Assembly: GCA_949451265.1 (NCBI GenBank)
Contig: CASTQR010000080.1
Coordinates: forward strand, 1-7,341
Length of the DNA stretch: 7,341 nucleotides
Source: an uncultured Eubacteriales bacterium
GTDB taxonomy: Bacteria > Bacillota_A > Clostridia > Oscillospirales > Oscillospiraceae
Reading direction: 5' to 3'
This document shows positions 1 to 6,146 of the stretch, piece after piece; position 1 is the stretch's first letter, and every line of letters starts with the position of its first letter. Under the pieces are notes generated by a model, which saw only the letters and a list, made by a program, of their open reading frames with translations, was not told where the DNA came from and did no database searches. The translations under genes and the position numbers were made by a program.

Positions 1-7
1 CTTACTT

Positions 8-535
8 TTGCCCTCATTGCCATCCTTATTAGAAGATTTTAAACAGGCTCTTATAGCATTCGTCTCCGTGGGTGTGGCCCGGCTCCCGCTCCTCCTCGAT
101 GCATACCAGGCGCTGGGCCCAGCCATAGCACGTGTCGGTGTGGGTGTGGCCCTGGCCCTCCTGCCGGCCACAGATGACGTGATGGAGTACGCCCGGGCCG
201 ACAAGCTGCGGCAGCGCCTGAGCAATTGCCGGTCGGAACACGAGAAGCTCCAGCACGAGACGGAGCGGCTGCTGGGGGACTACCACGACGAGGGGAAGAA
301 CCCCAGCCCCATGGCGAAAAGCATGTCGTGGATCAAGACCAACGCCAAGCTGGCGGTGGACGCCTCCGACGCCACCATCGCCGACCTCATGACCGACGGC
401 TGCAATATGGGGGTGAAGTCCCTGAACCGCTACCTGAACCAGTACAAGGCCGCCGACGAGGTGTCCAAAGACATCGCCAAGCGGCTGATCAACCTGGAGG
501 AGGAGCTGGTGGTGGACATCCGCTCCTACCTGTAG
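8..535 (+). CDS. Small helical-bundle protein of unknown function, 5' end apparently replaced
   Basis: The frame is open from a TTG at 8, but only the part from about 167-182 onward looks like a real protein (ATG at 182 gives 117 aa). That part is a charged, mostly helical polypeptide. It carries the stretch ADLMTDGCNMG and ends in a long amphipathic helix finishing NLEEELVVDIRSYL. The layout recalls small four-helix, ferritin-like hypothetical proteins (DUF2383-like) of Clostridia, which usually have one more N-terminal helix; the assignment is from memory and weak. The first 55 or so codons are hydrophobic, repetitive (VGVGVALALLP) and antisense to a Cys/His repeat fragment, so they are probably not native. 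Neither the TTG at 8 (too close to the edge) nor the ATG at 182 shows a convincing ribosome binding site. This is consistent with a gene whose native 5' end is missing. A strong terminator follows directly after the stop. Confidence 0.6.
   Translation: MPSLPSLLEDFKQALIAFVSVGVARLPLLLDAYQALGPAIARVGVGVALALLPATDDVMEYARADKLRQRLSNCRSEHEKLQHETERLLGDYHDEGKNPSPMAKSMSWIKTNAKLAVDASDATIADLMTDGCNMGVKSLNRYLNQYKAADEVSKDIAKRLINLEEELVVDIRSYL
29..178 (-). pseudogene. C-terminal fragment of a Cys/His repeat surface protein (truncated)
   Basis: Read on the minus strand from about 178 down to a TAA at 29-31, this frame gives two copies of a recognisable repeat. The first runs CG-x-x-EG-x-GHTHTDTCY and the second C-x-EEE-x4-GHTHGDECY, followed by a short tail KSLFKIF and the stop. 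Tandem units of the form C(G)xxE..GHTHTDxCY are a known pattern in large cell-surface proteins of gut Clostridia, where the Cys and His residues may bind metal. Upstream of about 178 on this strand the frame is only the antisense of the helical-bundle gene, so no real N-terminal part is present. There is no sortase motif in the tail. I read it as the end of a foreign or rearranged gene. The repeat pattern is clear, but whether it is a genomic relic or an assembly chimera cannot be told here. Confidence 0.5.
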
Positions 536-548
536 GGGCAGGCCGGTC

Positions 549-591
549 AAAAGACCTTCGCCGGCTTCAATGGGCCGGCGGAGGTCTTTTT
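549..591. terminator. Bidirectional rho-independent terminator between convergent genes
   Basis: A long hairpin pairs 549-565 with 574-590 almost perfectly (one U-G pair), with an 8-nt loop at 566-573. The top strand ends in a run of T at 587-591, and the bottom strand ends in TTTT at 552-549. It therefore serves both the plus-strand gene ending at 535 and the minus-strand oxidoreductase, whose stop codon (593-591) touches the end of the hairpin. Confidence 0.9.
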
Positions 592-1892
592 CACATCCCC
601 TGCTTGTCATCGGCGGCGGGGTTGTCCAGCAGGGCCCCGTCCGCCCCGAAGCGGGAGCCGTGGCAGGGGCAGTCCCAGGACTGTTCCGCCCCGTTCCAGC
701 GGAGAGCGCAGCCCATATGGGGGCACCGGGGGACGGTGGGCTTCAGCAGGCCCAGGGCCGACTCCAGGCTGTTGACAAACAGCTGGGGCCGCAGGACCGT
801 CCGGCCTGGGTCGAACAGGGCCGCATAGGGGTTTTCCCGCCTCTGGAGCAGATCCGCCAGCACCCCGGCGGCGGCCATGGCGGAGGTGTTCCCCCACTTG
901 TTGAAGCCGGCGGCCACGTACAGGCCCCGCGTCCGGCCCCCGTACCGGCCCACATAGGGAACCCCATCCAGGCTCATGCAGTCCTGGGCAGCCCAGCGGG
1001 CGGCAATACGGGCCTGGGGGTAGTGGCGGCGGGTGAAGGCCTCCAGCTCCCGCCAGCCCCCCGCCGGCTTCCCGGTGCGGCCGCCCCCGCCACCCAGCAG
1101 AAGCAGCTCCCCCGCGTCCCGAAAGGTGAGCCCCCCTTCCGCCTCGTCCACGTACATACCGCCCACCTCCGGGGCGTCCTTTAGGGCCAGCAGGTAGGAG
1201 CGGCTCTGGTACAGCTTGAGGAAGTAGCCGCCGTGCTTGTTGAGGGTTGGGAAGTGGGTGGCAATGACGATCTGCCCCGCCGTGATCGTCCCCCGGTTGG
1301 TCACCGCCCGGCCGGGGGCCAGCTCCAGCACCTTGGTGTCCTCAAAGATCCGCAGGGGCTTGGCCACGGCGGCGGCGAATTTCAGAGGGTGAAATTGGGC
1401 CTGTCGGGGGAAGCGCACCGCCCCCGCCACCGGGAAGGGCAGGGGCACGCCGTCCACCAGCCGGGCGGCAAAGCCCAGCCGGTCCAGGGCGGTCAGCTCC
1501 CGCTCCAGCTTGTCCCGGCTGTCCAGGGAGTAGACGTAATGATCCGCCTCCGTATAATCACAGTCGATGCTTTGGCACAGGGCCCGGTACTCGTCCAGCG
1601 CCGACAGGTTGGCCTCCAGGTAGAGGCGGGCCCGCTCCGCCCCGAACCGGCGGATCAGCTTGTGGTAGATCAGGCCGTGCTGGGCGGTGAGCTTGGCGGT
1701 CATGCCCTTGGTGGTGCCGCCGCAGATCCGGGACGCCTCCACCAGGGCATAGTCCACCCCTGCCTGGGCCAGCTTGTGGGCGCACAGCAGGCCCGCCAGA
1801 CCGCCGCCCACGATCAACGCGTCCGTGCGCAGATCCTCCTTCAGGCAGTTAAACCGGGGCAGCTCCGCCGTCTTTGCCCAGATAGAATCCAT
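591..1892 (-). CDS. FAD-dependent oxidoreductase with C-terminal Rieske [2Fe-2S] domain
   Basis: The protein has 433 aa from the ATG at 1892-1890, chosen because GAGGTG lies about 6 nt upstream; the longer open frame further upstream runs into the divergent regulatory region. Residues 24-53 form a Rossmann FAD site (GGGLAG at 29-34, acidic E52 at the end of strand 2), as in the DAO/glycine-oxidase-like family. TAKLTAQHGLIY follows at 65-76, a stretch shared with YhfW-like proteins. The C-terminus is a compact Rieske domain with all four ligands visible, C390-x-H392 and C408-x-x-H411, plus the C395/C410 pair that forms the structural disulfide. Expected chemistry is oxidation of an amine or amino-acid-like substrate, with electrons passed through FAD and the iron-sulfur centre. 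The substrate is unknown, and known YhfW-type proteins have no settled role. No signal peptide is seen, so it is probably cytoplasmic. It is transcribed alone, divergent from the Trp-controlled operon. No strong promoter is visible on this strand. Confidence 0.9.
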   Translation of the reverse strand: MDSIWAKTAELPRFNCLKEDLRTDALIVGGGLAGLLCAHKLAQAGVDYALVEASRICGGTTKGMTAKLTAQHGLIYHKLIRRFGAERARLYLEANLSALDEYRALCQSIDCDYTEADHYVYSLDSRDKLERELTALDRLGFAARLVDGVPLPFPVAGAVRFPRQAQFHPLKFAAAVAKPLRIFEDTKVLELAPGRAVTNRGTITAGQIVIATHFPTLNKHGGYFLKLYQSRSYLLALKDAPEVGGMYVDEAEGGLTFRDAGELLLLGGGGGRTGKPAGGWRELEAFTRRHYPQARIAARWAAQDCMSLDGVPYVGRYGGRTRGLYVAAGFNKWGNTSAMAAAGVLADLLQRRENPYAALFDPGRTVLRPQLFVNSLESALGLLKPTVPRCPHMGCALRWNGAEQSWDCPCHGSRFGADGALLDNPAADDKQGM

Positions 1893-2025
1893 TCCGATCA
1901 CCTCGCTGGTAGTAAGGTACCCAGAATTTCGGGGCTTATCCCCCGGCGGCGTATTGGCGGAGGCAGTCCAGTGGTGCAAGGATTTGGAGGAGTACGCCAC
2001 CATCTGCCTGCCCGGCCCCTGTCCC

Positions 2026-2045
2026 GGAAATTTTCGGAAATTTTC
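2026..2045 (+). repeat. Tandem 10-bp repeat GGAAATTTTC x2 just upstream of the promoter
   Basis: Two exact, adjacent copies of GGAAATTTTC occupy 2026-2035 and 2036-2045, one DNA helical turn apart. Relative to the predicted start near 2091 they span roughly -65 to -46. That is where phased A/T tracts act as an UP element for the RNA polymerase alpha subunit or where an activator binds. The surrounding DNA is very GC-rich, so this A/T island stands out. Function is inferred from position only. Confidence 0.5.
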
Positions 2046-2055
2046 CCGTTCCCCC

Positions 2056-2084
2056 TTGACAAACCACCCCCGCCTGCGTATAAT
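2056..2084 (+). promoter_or_regulatory. Consensus sigma-A promoter of the T-box/transporter operon
   Basis: The -35 box TTGACA (2056-2061) and the -10 box TATAAT (2079-2084) both match consensus exactly, with a 17-nt spacer. Transcription should begin near 2090-2092 and give a leader of about 365 nt before the first start codon. A perfect promoter fits a gene set controlled after initiation by the downstream T-box. Confidence 0.93.
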
Positions 2085-2316
2085 ACACCGTAACAACCAA
2101 ACAGCACAAACCAGTGACGGAGAGAAGTACCCGGCACGGCAAGCCTTTTCAGAGAGCCCCCGATGGTGGAAACGGGGCGGCGGGCGGCCGGCGAATGGAC
2201 TCCGGAGGGCGGACCGAACGGCGAAGGGGCCAAGTAGGGACCGACGGGATTCCCACCCGTTATCCATCGGGGCGCGTATGATGGTACGCGTAAGCGAGCG
2301 GGCGTTTTATGACGTC

Positions 2317-2355
2317 AATTTGGGTGGTATCGCAGAAGCAGCAGCTTTTGTCCCA
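2317..2355 (+). promoter_or_regulatory. T-box antiterminator
   Basis: Helix A1 pairs TGGG (2321-2324) with CCCA (2352-2355). A 7-nt bulge TGGTATC (2325-2331) should receive the tRNA NCCA end. Helix A2 pairs 2332-2339 with 2344-2351 (eight pairs, two of them G-U) around a 4-nt loop. Its 3' strand is the same DNA as the 5' arm of the terminator, so the two folds exclude each other. The base that meets the tRNA discriminator is T2328. Confidence 0.85.
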
Positions 2356-2377
2356 TGTGTGGGGCAAAGGCTTTTTT
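2343..2377 (+). terminator. T-box regulated intrinsic terminator
   Basis: A 13-bp hairpin pairs 2343-2355 with 2360-2372 (two G-U pairs) around the loop TGTG, followed by a T run at 2372-2377. It forms by default and stops transcription before the binding-protein gene. It is displaced when uncharged tRNA stabilises the overlapping antiterminator. Confidence 0.92.
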
Positions 2378-2454
2378 GTTTGCCTTTTCCTCCCCGGGTT
2401 CCGGCAAAATCCGGGTCATCTGCCACTCAAAATCATAATATGGAGGAAAACACC

Positions 2455-3495
2455 ATGAAAAAGCGCAACGTATGCAAGAAGTTCTTCGCCATCGCCGCGG
2501 CGGCGGCCCTGTCCCTCTCCCTGTTCGCCTGCAACGGCGGCTCGGTCACCAGCTCCGACGGCCCTACGATGACCGTGGGCGGCACCGGCAAGACCTACAA
2601 GGCCGCCATCATCAAGCTCACCGATCACCCCTCCCTGAATGAGATCGCGGACGCCATCGAGGAGCGGCTTGACAAGCTGGCCGCCGACAACGGCATCACC
2701 ATCGAGTACGAAACCACCTCCGGCCAGGGGGACGAGACCGTCCTCAAGCAGCTGGCCGACCAGGCCATCGCCGACAAGGTGGATGTGATCATCCCCGTGG
2801 CCACCCCCGCCGCCAAGATCTCCGCCCTGGCCGCCGAGGACACCAAGACCCCCGTGGTATTCTCCGCCGTGTCCTACCCGGACGATGAAAACGTAAAGCT
2901 GGACGGCATTGACTACGTCACCGGCACCAGCGACGCCCTGAACACCCGGTTCATCATCGACATGATGCTGGCCCAGAACCCGGACGTGAAGAAGGTGGGC
3001 CTGCTGTATTCCCTGTCCGAGGACAACTCCATCCGGCCCATCGCCGAGGCCAAGGCGTACCTCACCGAGAAGGGCATCGCCTTCTCCGAGCAGACCGCCA
3101 ACTCCAACGACGAGGTCATCGCCGCCGCGGCCGCCCTGGCCGCTGAAAAGGTGGACGCCGTCTTCACCCCCACCGACAACAAGATCGCCGTGGCCGAGCT
3201 GGCCATTTACCAGAGCCTCATCGACGCGGGCATCCCCCACTACACCGGGGCGGACTCCTTCGTGCGCAACGGCGCCTTTGCCACCTGCGGCGTGAACTAC
3301 ACCGAGCTGGGCGGGCGTACCGCCGACCTGGCCTATGAGGCCATTACCAAGGGCATGGACGGCCTGGAGGACTACTATCTCATGGACGGCGGCATCATCA
3401 CCGTGAACACCGAGACCGCCGCCGCCCTGAACGCCGACTACTCCATGTTCAAGGACATGGGCACCCTGGTGGAAGTGCAGACCACCGAGGACTGA
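2455..3495 (+). CDS. trpX: ABC transporter substrate-binding lipoprotein (TrpX type, predicted tryptophan)
   Basis: This 346-aa protein is the extracellular ligand-capturing part of an ABC importer. The start at 2455 is set by GGAGG (2442-2446) 8 nt upstream; an in-frame ATG at 2440 overlaps that site and is unlikely. Residues 1-26 are a lipoprotein signal: basic MKKR start, an alanine/leucine-rich core, and lipobox LFAC with the lipid-bearing C26. The mature part resembles the ABC_sub_bind (PF04392) family, a two-lobe periplasmic-binding fold, with the family-like stretch IIKLTDHPSLNEI near its start. Length fits the family. Permease and ATPase genes lie downstream on the same strand. Tryptophan as ligand is inferred from the Trp T-box and from the known TrpXYZ association; an indole-type compound is possible. 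It is the first gene after the riboswitch and so directly under its control. Alanine codons are almost all GCC. Confidence 0.9.
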   Translation: MKKRNVCKKFFAIAAAAALSLSLFACNGGSVTSSDGPTMTVGGTGKTYKAAIIKLTDHPSLNEIADAIEERLDKLAADNGITIEYETTSGQGDETVLKQLADQAIADKVDVIIPVATPAAKISALAAEDTKTPVVFSAVSYPDDENVKLDGIDYVTGTSDALNTRFIIDMMLAQNPDVKKVGLLYSLSEDNSIRPIAEAKAYLTEKGIAFSEQTANSNDEVIAAAAALAAEKVDAVFTPTDNKIAVAELAIYQSLIDAGIPHYTGADSFVRNGAFATCGVNYTELGGRTADLAYEAITKGMDGLEDYYLMDGGIITVNTETAAALNADYSMFKDMGTLVEVQTTED

Positions 3496-3498
3496 GCG

Positions 3499-4290
3499 AT
3501 GGAAACACAGGACTATCTGCGGGAATTTTATGAGGGACACTGCGACGAGGACGCGCGTCTGCAAAGCCGCCATGGGAGGGTGGAGTTCCTCACCACCACG
3601 CGGTATATTGAGCAGTATTTGAAGCCGGGGGATCGGATCATTGAAATCGGGGCGGGAACGGGCCGGTACTCCCACGCCCTGGCGCAAAAGGGTTACTCCG
3701 TGGACGCGGTGGAGCTGCTGGAGCATAACATAGAGGTGTTCCGGCAGAACACCCTCCCCGGCGAACCGGTGACCGTCCGACAGGGGAATGCGCTGGATCT
3801 GTCCGGGTTCCCGGACGACGCCTACGACATCACCCTGCTTCTCGGCCCGCTGTACCACCTGTATACGGCGGAGGAGCAGAAAAAGGCGCTCACCGAGGCC
3901 CTGCGGGTGACAAAACCGGGCGGGGTGGTGTTTGCCGCCTACTGCGGCAGCGACGCCACTGCCATCCAGTACTGCTTTGTCCGCGGTATGTTCCGTGATC
4001 CGCGCAACCTGGCTCTGGCGAACCCGATGACCTTCAAGCTGGGCTCCGATCCGGCGCATATCTTTGCCCTCCACCGCCGGGAGGAGATCGACGCGCTGAT
4101 GGACGGCTTACCCGCCACCCGTCTCCATTTTGTGGGCACGGATCTGTTTACCTGCTACATGAAGGACACCATCGACCAGATGGACGACGAACTGTACGGC
4201 CTGTATCTGCAATACCACTTCGCCGTATGTGAGCGGCCCGATCTGGTGGGCGCGTCCAACCACTTCCTGGACGTGTTCCGGAAACTGTAA
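3499..4290 (+). CDS. Class I SAM-dependent methyltransferase embedded in the transporter operon
   Basis: The protein has 263 aa and a Rossmann methyltransferase fold. Motif I is EIGAGTG at 49-55, the ribose-binding acidic residue is E72, the motif-II-like stretch is GNALDL at 96-101, and DITLLLGPLYHLY spans 110-122. The C-terminal half (about 150-263) has no catalytic motif I recognise and probably forms the substrate-binding cap. An N-terminal segment with RLQSRHGRVEFLTT (20-33) looks characteristic of a family of small-molecule methyltransferases widespread in Firmicutes; their substrate is unknown to me. The gene starts 3 nt after the trpX stop, with GAGG 8 nt before the ATG, so it should be translated from the Trp-controlled transcript. 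Codon choice differs from its neighbours: about half of its alanines are GCG, with several ATT/ATA and TTG codons, whereas trpX uses GCC and ATC almost throughout. That suggests separate acquisition. Its placement between binding protein and permease is unusual. Confidence 0.9.
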   Translation: METQDYLREFYEGHCDEDARLQSRHGRVEFLTTTRYIEQYLKPGDRIIEIGAGTGRYSHALAQKGYSVDAVELLEHNIEVFRQNTLPGEPVTVRQGNALDLSGFPDDAYDITLLLGPLYHLYTAEEQKKALTEALRVTKPGGVVFAAYCGSDATAIQYCFVRGMFRDPRNLALANPMTFKLGSDPAHIFALHRREEIDALMDGLPATRLHFVGTDLFTCYMKDTIDQMDDELYGLYLQYHFAVCERPDLVGASNHFLDVFRKL

Positions 4291-4295
4291 ACGGC

Positions 4296-4322
4296 CCCGC
4301 CCCCAGTTCCGCCGGGGGTGGG
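4296..4322 (+). other. GC-rich hairpin between methyltransferase and permease genes
   Basis: Positions 4296-4304 can pair with 4314-4322 (nine pairs, one G-U) around a 9-nt loop. There is no T run, so it is not an intrinsic terminator. It lies in the 54-nt gap just upstream of the permease ribosome binding site (4331-4335). It could slow polymerase, protect or process the message, or be chance in GC-rich DNA. Confidence 0.35.
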
Positions 4323-4344
4323 CGCACGAGAGGAGCTGACCCCT

Positions 4345-5283
4345 GTGGGTTCCATACTTTTGATCTCCCAGACCGCCCTGGAGCTGGGCTTCCAGTACGC
4401 CCTGGTGGCCATGGCCCTGTTTTTGAGCTACCGCATCCTGGACATCGCCGACCTGACCACCGACGGCAGCTTTGTGCTGGGCGCGGCGGTGTCCGTGATG
4501 GTGACGGCGGCGGGCCACCCCATCCTCGCCATCCCGGCAGCCATGCTGGCGGGGGCCTGCGCCGGCTTCGTCACCGCCTTTTTGCAGACCCGCATGGGGG
4601 TGCCCTCCATCCTGGCGGGCATCATCACCAACACCGGGCTTTACACCATCAACCTGATGGCCATGGGCTGGAAGTCCAGCGCCAGCCTCATGAAGAAGGA
4701 CACCCTGTTCTCCCTGGCGAAAACCCTGTTCGCGGGCACGCCGCTGGACGGTTTCTGGACGGCGTGGTACGAGCTGATCCTCTCCGCCGCCGTCACCATC
4801 CTGGCGGGGGTGGTGCTGTACCTGTTCCTGGGCACCCGGCTGGGACTGAGTATCCGGGCCACCGGAGACAACCGGGACATGGTGCGGGCCTCCTCCGTCA
4901 ACCCCACCTTTACCATCACCGTGGGGCTGTGCTTTGCCAACGCCCTCACCGCCCTGTCCGGCGGGGTGGTGGGCCAGTACCAGCGCACGGTGGACATGGG
5001 CTCGGGCACCGGCATCGTGGTCATCGGGCTGGCCTGCCTCATCATCGGCGAGACGGTGGTGGGCCGCCGGGGGATGGGCCGGGGGGTCATCGCCGTCATG
5101 GTGGGCTCCATCATCTACCGCTTTATCTACGCCATCGTGTTCTACACCAAGGTGGTACCGGTGGACTGCCTGAAGCTGCTCACCGCCGCCGTGGTTGCCC
5201 TGGCCATCGCCGCCCCCACCCTCAAGGCGGGCGCGGGTTTACAGAAGCGGAAGCTGGCCGCGGGCCGGAAAGGGGGGCGCTGA
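4345..5283 (+). CDS. trpY: ABC transporter permease (TrpY type)
   Basis: This is an integral membrane subunit of 312 aa that forms the translocation path of the importer. I chose the GTG at 4345 because AGGAG lies 9 nt upstream (4331-4335); an earlier in-frame GTG at 4318 has no such site and falls in the hairpin. The protein is a run of roughly eight hydrophobic segments in the branched-chain amino-acid permease fold (BPD_transp_2 type). DIADLTTDGSFVLGAAV at about 33-49 and RATGDN at 171-176 are characteristic of this tryptophan/uncharacterised-importer subgroup; the latter lies in the cytoplasmic loop expected to contact the ATPase. A late GETVVGRRGMGRGV stretch precedes the last membrane helices. 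The ATPase gene follows after a single base, indicating tight coupling. Codon use returns to the GCC/ATC-rich pattern of trpX, unlike the intervening methyltransferase gene. Confidence 0.9.
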   Translation: MGSILLISQTALELGFQYALVAMALFLSYRILDIADLTTDGSFVLGAAVSVMVTAAGHPILAIPAAMLAGACAGFVTAFLQTRMGVPSILAGIITNTGLYTINLMAMGWKSSASLMKKDTLFSLAKTLFAGTPLDGFWTAWYELILSAAVTILAGVVLYLFLGTRLGLSIRATGDNRDMVRASSVNPTFTITVGLCFANALTALSGGVVGQYQRTVDMGSGTGIVVIGLACLIIGETVVGRRGMGRGVIAVMVGSIIYRFIYAIVFYTKVVPVDCLKLLTAAVVALAIAAPTLKAGAGLQKRKLAAGRKGGR

Positions 5284-5284
5284 T

Positions 5285-6085
5285 ATGCTGCGGGTAGAAC
5301 ACATCTCCAAAACCTTCAACCCCGGTACCGTCAACGAGAAAACGGCGCTGGACAATCTCTCCCTCCACCTGGCCCCCGGCGATTTCGCCTCCATCATCGG
5401 CTCCAACGGGGCGGGCAAGTCCACCCTGCTGAACGCCGTGGCGGGCAGCTTCACCGTGGACTCCGGCTCTATCACCCTGGGCGGCGAGGACGTGACCTTC
5501 GTGCCCAACCACAGGCGCAGCCGGGTCATTGGGCGGCTGTTCCAGGATCCTCTCCGGGGCACCGCCCCCTCCCTCACCATTGAGGAGAACCTGGCCCTGG
5601 CCTACCTCCGCTCCTCGGAGGGCACCGCCCCCCTGAGCCGGATCCGCAAAAAGGACAAGGCCCTTTTCGCGGAGCGGCTGAAGCTGCTGGGTATGGGGCT
5701 GGAGGATCGGATGCGCCAGCCGGTAGGCCTGCTGTCCGGCGGGCAGCGGCAGGCCCTCACCCTGCTGATGGCCACCCTGGTGACGCCCAAGCTGCTGCTG
5801 CTGGACGAACACACCGCCGCTCTGGACCCCGCCACGGCGGAGAAGGTGCTGGAGCTCACCCGCTCCATTGTGGCGGAAAACCATATCACCTGCCTCATGG
5901 TCACCCACAATATGCGGCAGGCCCTGGAGCTGGGAAGCCGGACGCTGATGATGTCCCAGGGCCGGATTGTGCTGGACGTGTCCGGGGACGAACGGGCGGG
6001 CATGACGGTGGACGACTTGCTGGCCCGGTTCAAGGCGGACACGGGTAAGGATCTGGACAACGACAGGATACTGCTGTCCGAATAG
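5285..6085 (+). CDS. trpZ: ABC transporter ATP-binding protein (TrpZ type)
   Basis: The cytoplasmic ATPase that powers the importer, 266 aa, a normal length for a single nucleotide-binding domain. All motifs are intact: Walker A GSNGAGKST at 39-47, Q-loop Q87, signature LSGGQ at 149-153, Walker B LLLLDE ending at D173-E174, D-loop ALD at 178-180, and switch His H207. The HTAALD continuation after Walker B is usual for this importer subgroup. The start at 5285 lies one base after the permease stop, with AAAGGGGGG ending about 7 nt upstream; a longer in-frame extension into the permease gene is rejected. The gene ends the operon and is followed by a strong terminator. Substrate is inferred from the T-box, not from this subunit. 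Confidence 0.93.
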   Translation: MLRVEHISKTFNPGTVNEKTALDNLSLHLAPGDFASIIGSNGAGKSTLLNAVAGSFTVDSGSITLGGEDVTFVPNHRRSRVIGRLFQDPLRGTAPSLTIEENLALAYLRSSEGTAPLSRIRKKDKALFAERLKLLGMGLEDRMRQPVGLLSGGQRQALTLLMATLVTPKLLLLDEHTAALDPATAEKVLELTRSIVAENHITCLMVTHNMRQALELGSRTLMMSQGRIVLDVSGDERAGMTVDDLLARFKADTGKDLDNDRILLSE

Positions 6086-6093
6086 GAAACGCG

Positions 6094-6127
6094 AAAGCGC
6101 CCCACGGCACAGCCGCGGGGCGCTTTT
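6094..6127. terminator. Rho-independent terminator closing the transporter operon
   Basis: A hairpin pairs 6094-6103 with 6117-6126, with three further inner pairs (6105-6107 with 6113-6115) after an A/C mismatch, and a 5-nt loop. TTTT (6124-6127) ends the plus strand. The minus side has only TTT, so it may act more weakly on the convergent dnaC transcript ending at 6147. Confidence 0.9.
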
Positions 6128-6146
6128 ATATCTTGCAAAATATAAA

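Larger units (their letters stand above)
2111..2377 (+). ncRNA. Tryptophan T-box riboswitch leader (specifier TGG)
   Basis: This leader has the ordered landmarks of a T-box RNA. Stem I starts with GGAG (2119-2122), which pairs with CTCC (2200-2203). The specifier loop follows, with AGTA on the 5' side (2126-2129) and GAA-TGG-AC on the 3' side, and is closed above by CCGGC (2131-2135) pairing with GCCGG (2187-2191). The apical part shows AGAGAG (2151-2156) and a CCCCG/CGGGG stem around the loop ATGGTGGAAA (2163-2172). The specifier triplet is TGG at 2196-2198, the Trp codon. A CCCGTTATCC element (2256-2265) and a hairpin (2273-2278 with 2285-2290) follow, then the T-box GGGTGGTATCGC (2322-2333) and a terminator. 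Uncharged tRNA-Trp should pair with TGG through its anticodon and with the T-box bulge through its 3' end, allowing read-through into the transporter genes. The stem II/III region is the least certain part of the fold. Confidence 0.93.

Noticed and set aside
1..17. Possible start of another minus-strand gene (ATG at 17-15 with AAGGA just upstream, reading MRAKV).
   Set aside because: Only five codons lie inside the window, so nothing supports it beyond a plausible ribosome binding site.
570..1184. Plus-strand frames opposite the FAD-Rieske gene (also 1233-2093).
   Set aside because: They are proline/glycine/alanine-rich shadows with no start signal, while the minus strand has a complete FAD and Rieske protein.
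1893..1980. Promoter for the FAD-Rieske gene on the minus strand (TTGCAC near 1979-1974).
   Set aside because: No -10 box at a proper distance matches well enough; a promoter must exist but I cannot place it.
1774..3495. A 573-codon plus-strand frame covering antisense of the oxidoreductase, the T-box leader and trpX.
   Set aside because: The first 227 codons cross a promoter, a structured leader and a terminator, and have no protein-like character. The lipoprotein signal and ribosome binding site fix the true start at 2455.
2416..4074. A 552-codon minus-strand open frame opposite trpX and the methyltransferase gene.
   Set aside because: It is the low-complexity G/V/H-rich antisense typical of GC-rich genes, with no recognisable motif. 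The plus-strand genes explain the region fully.
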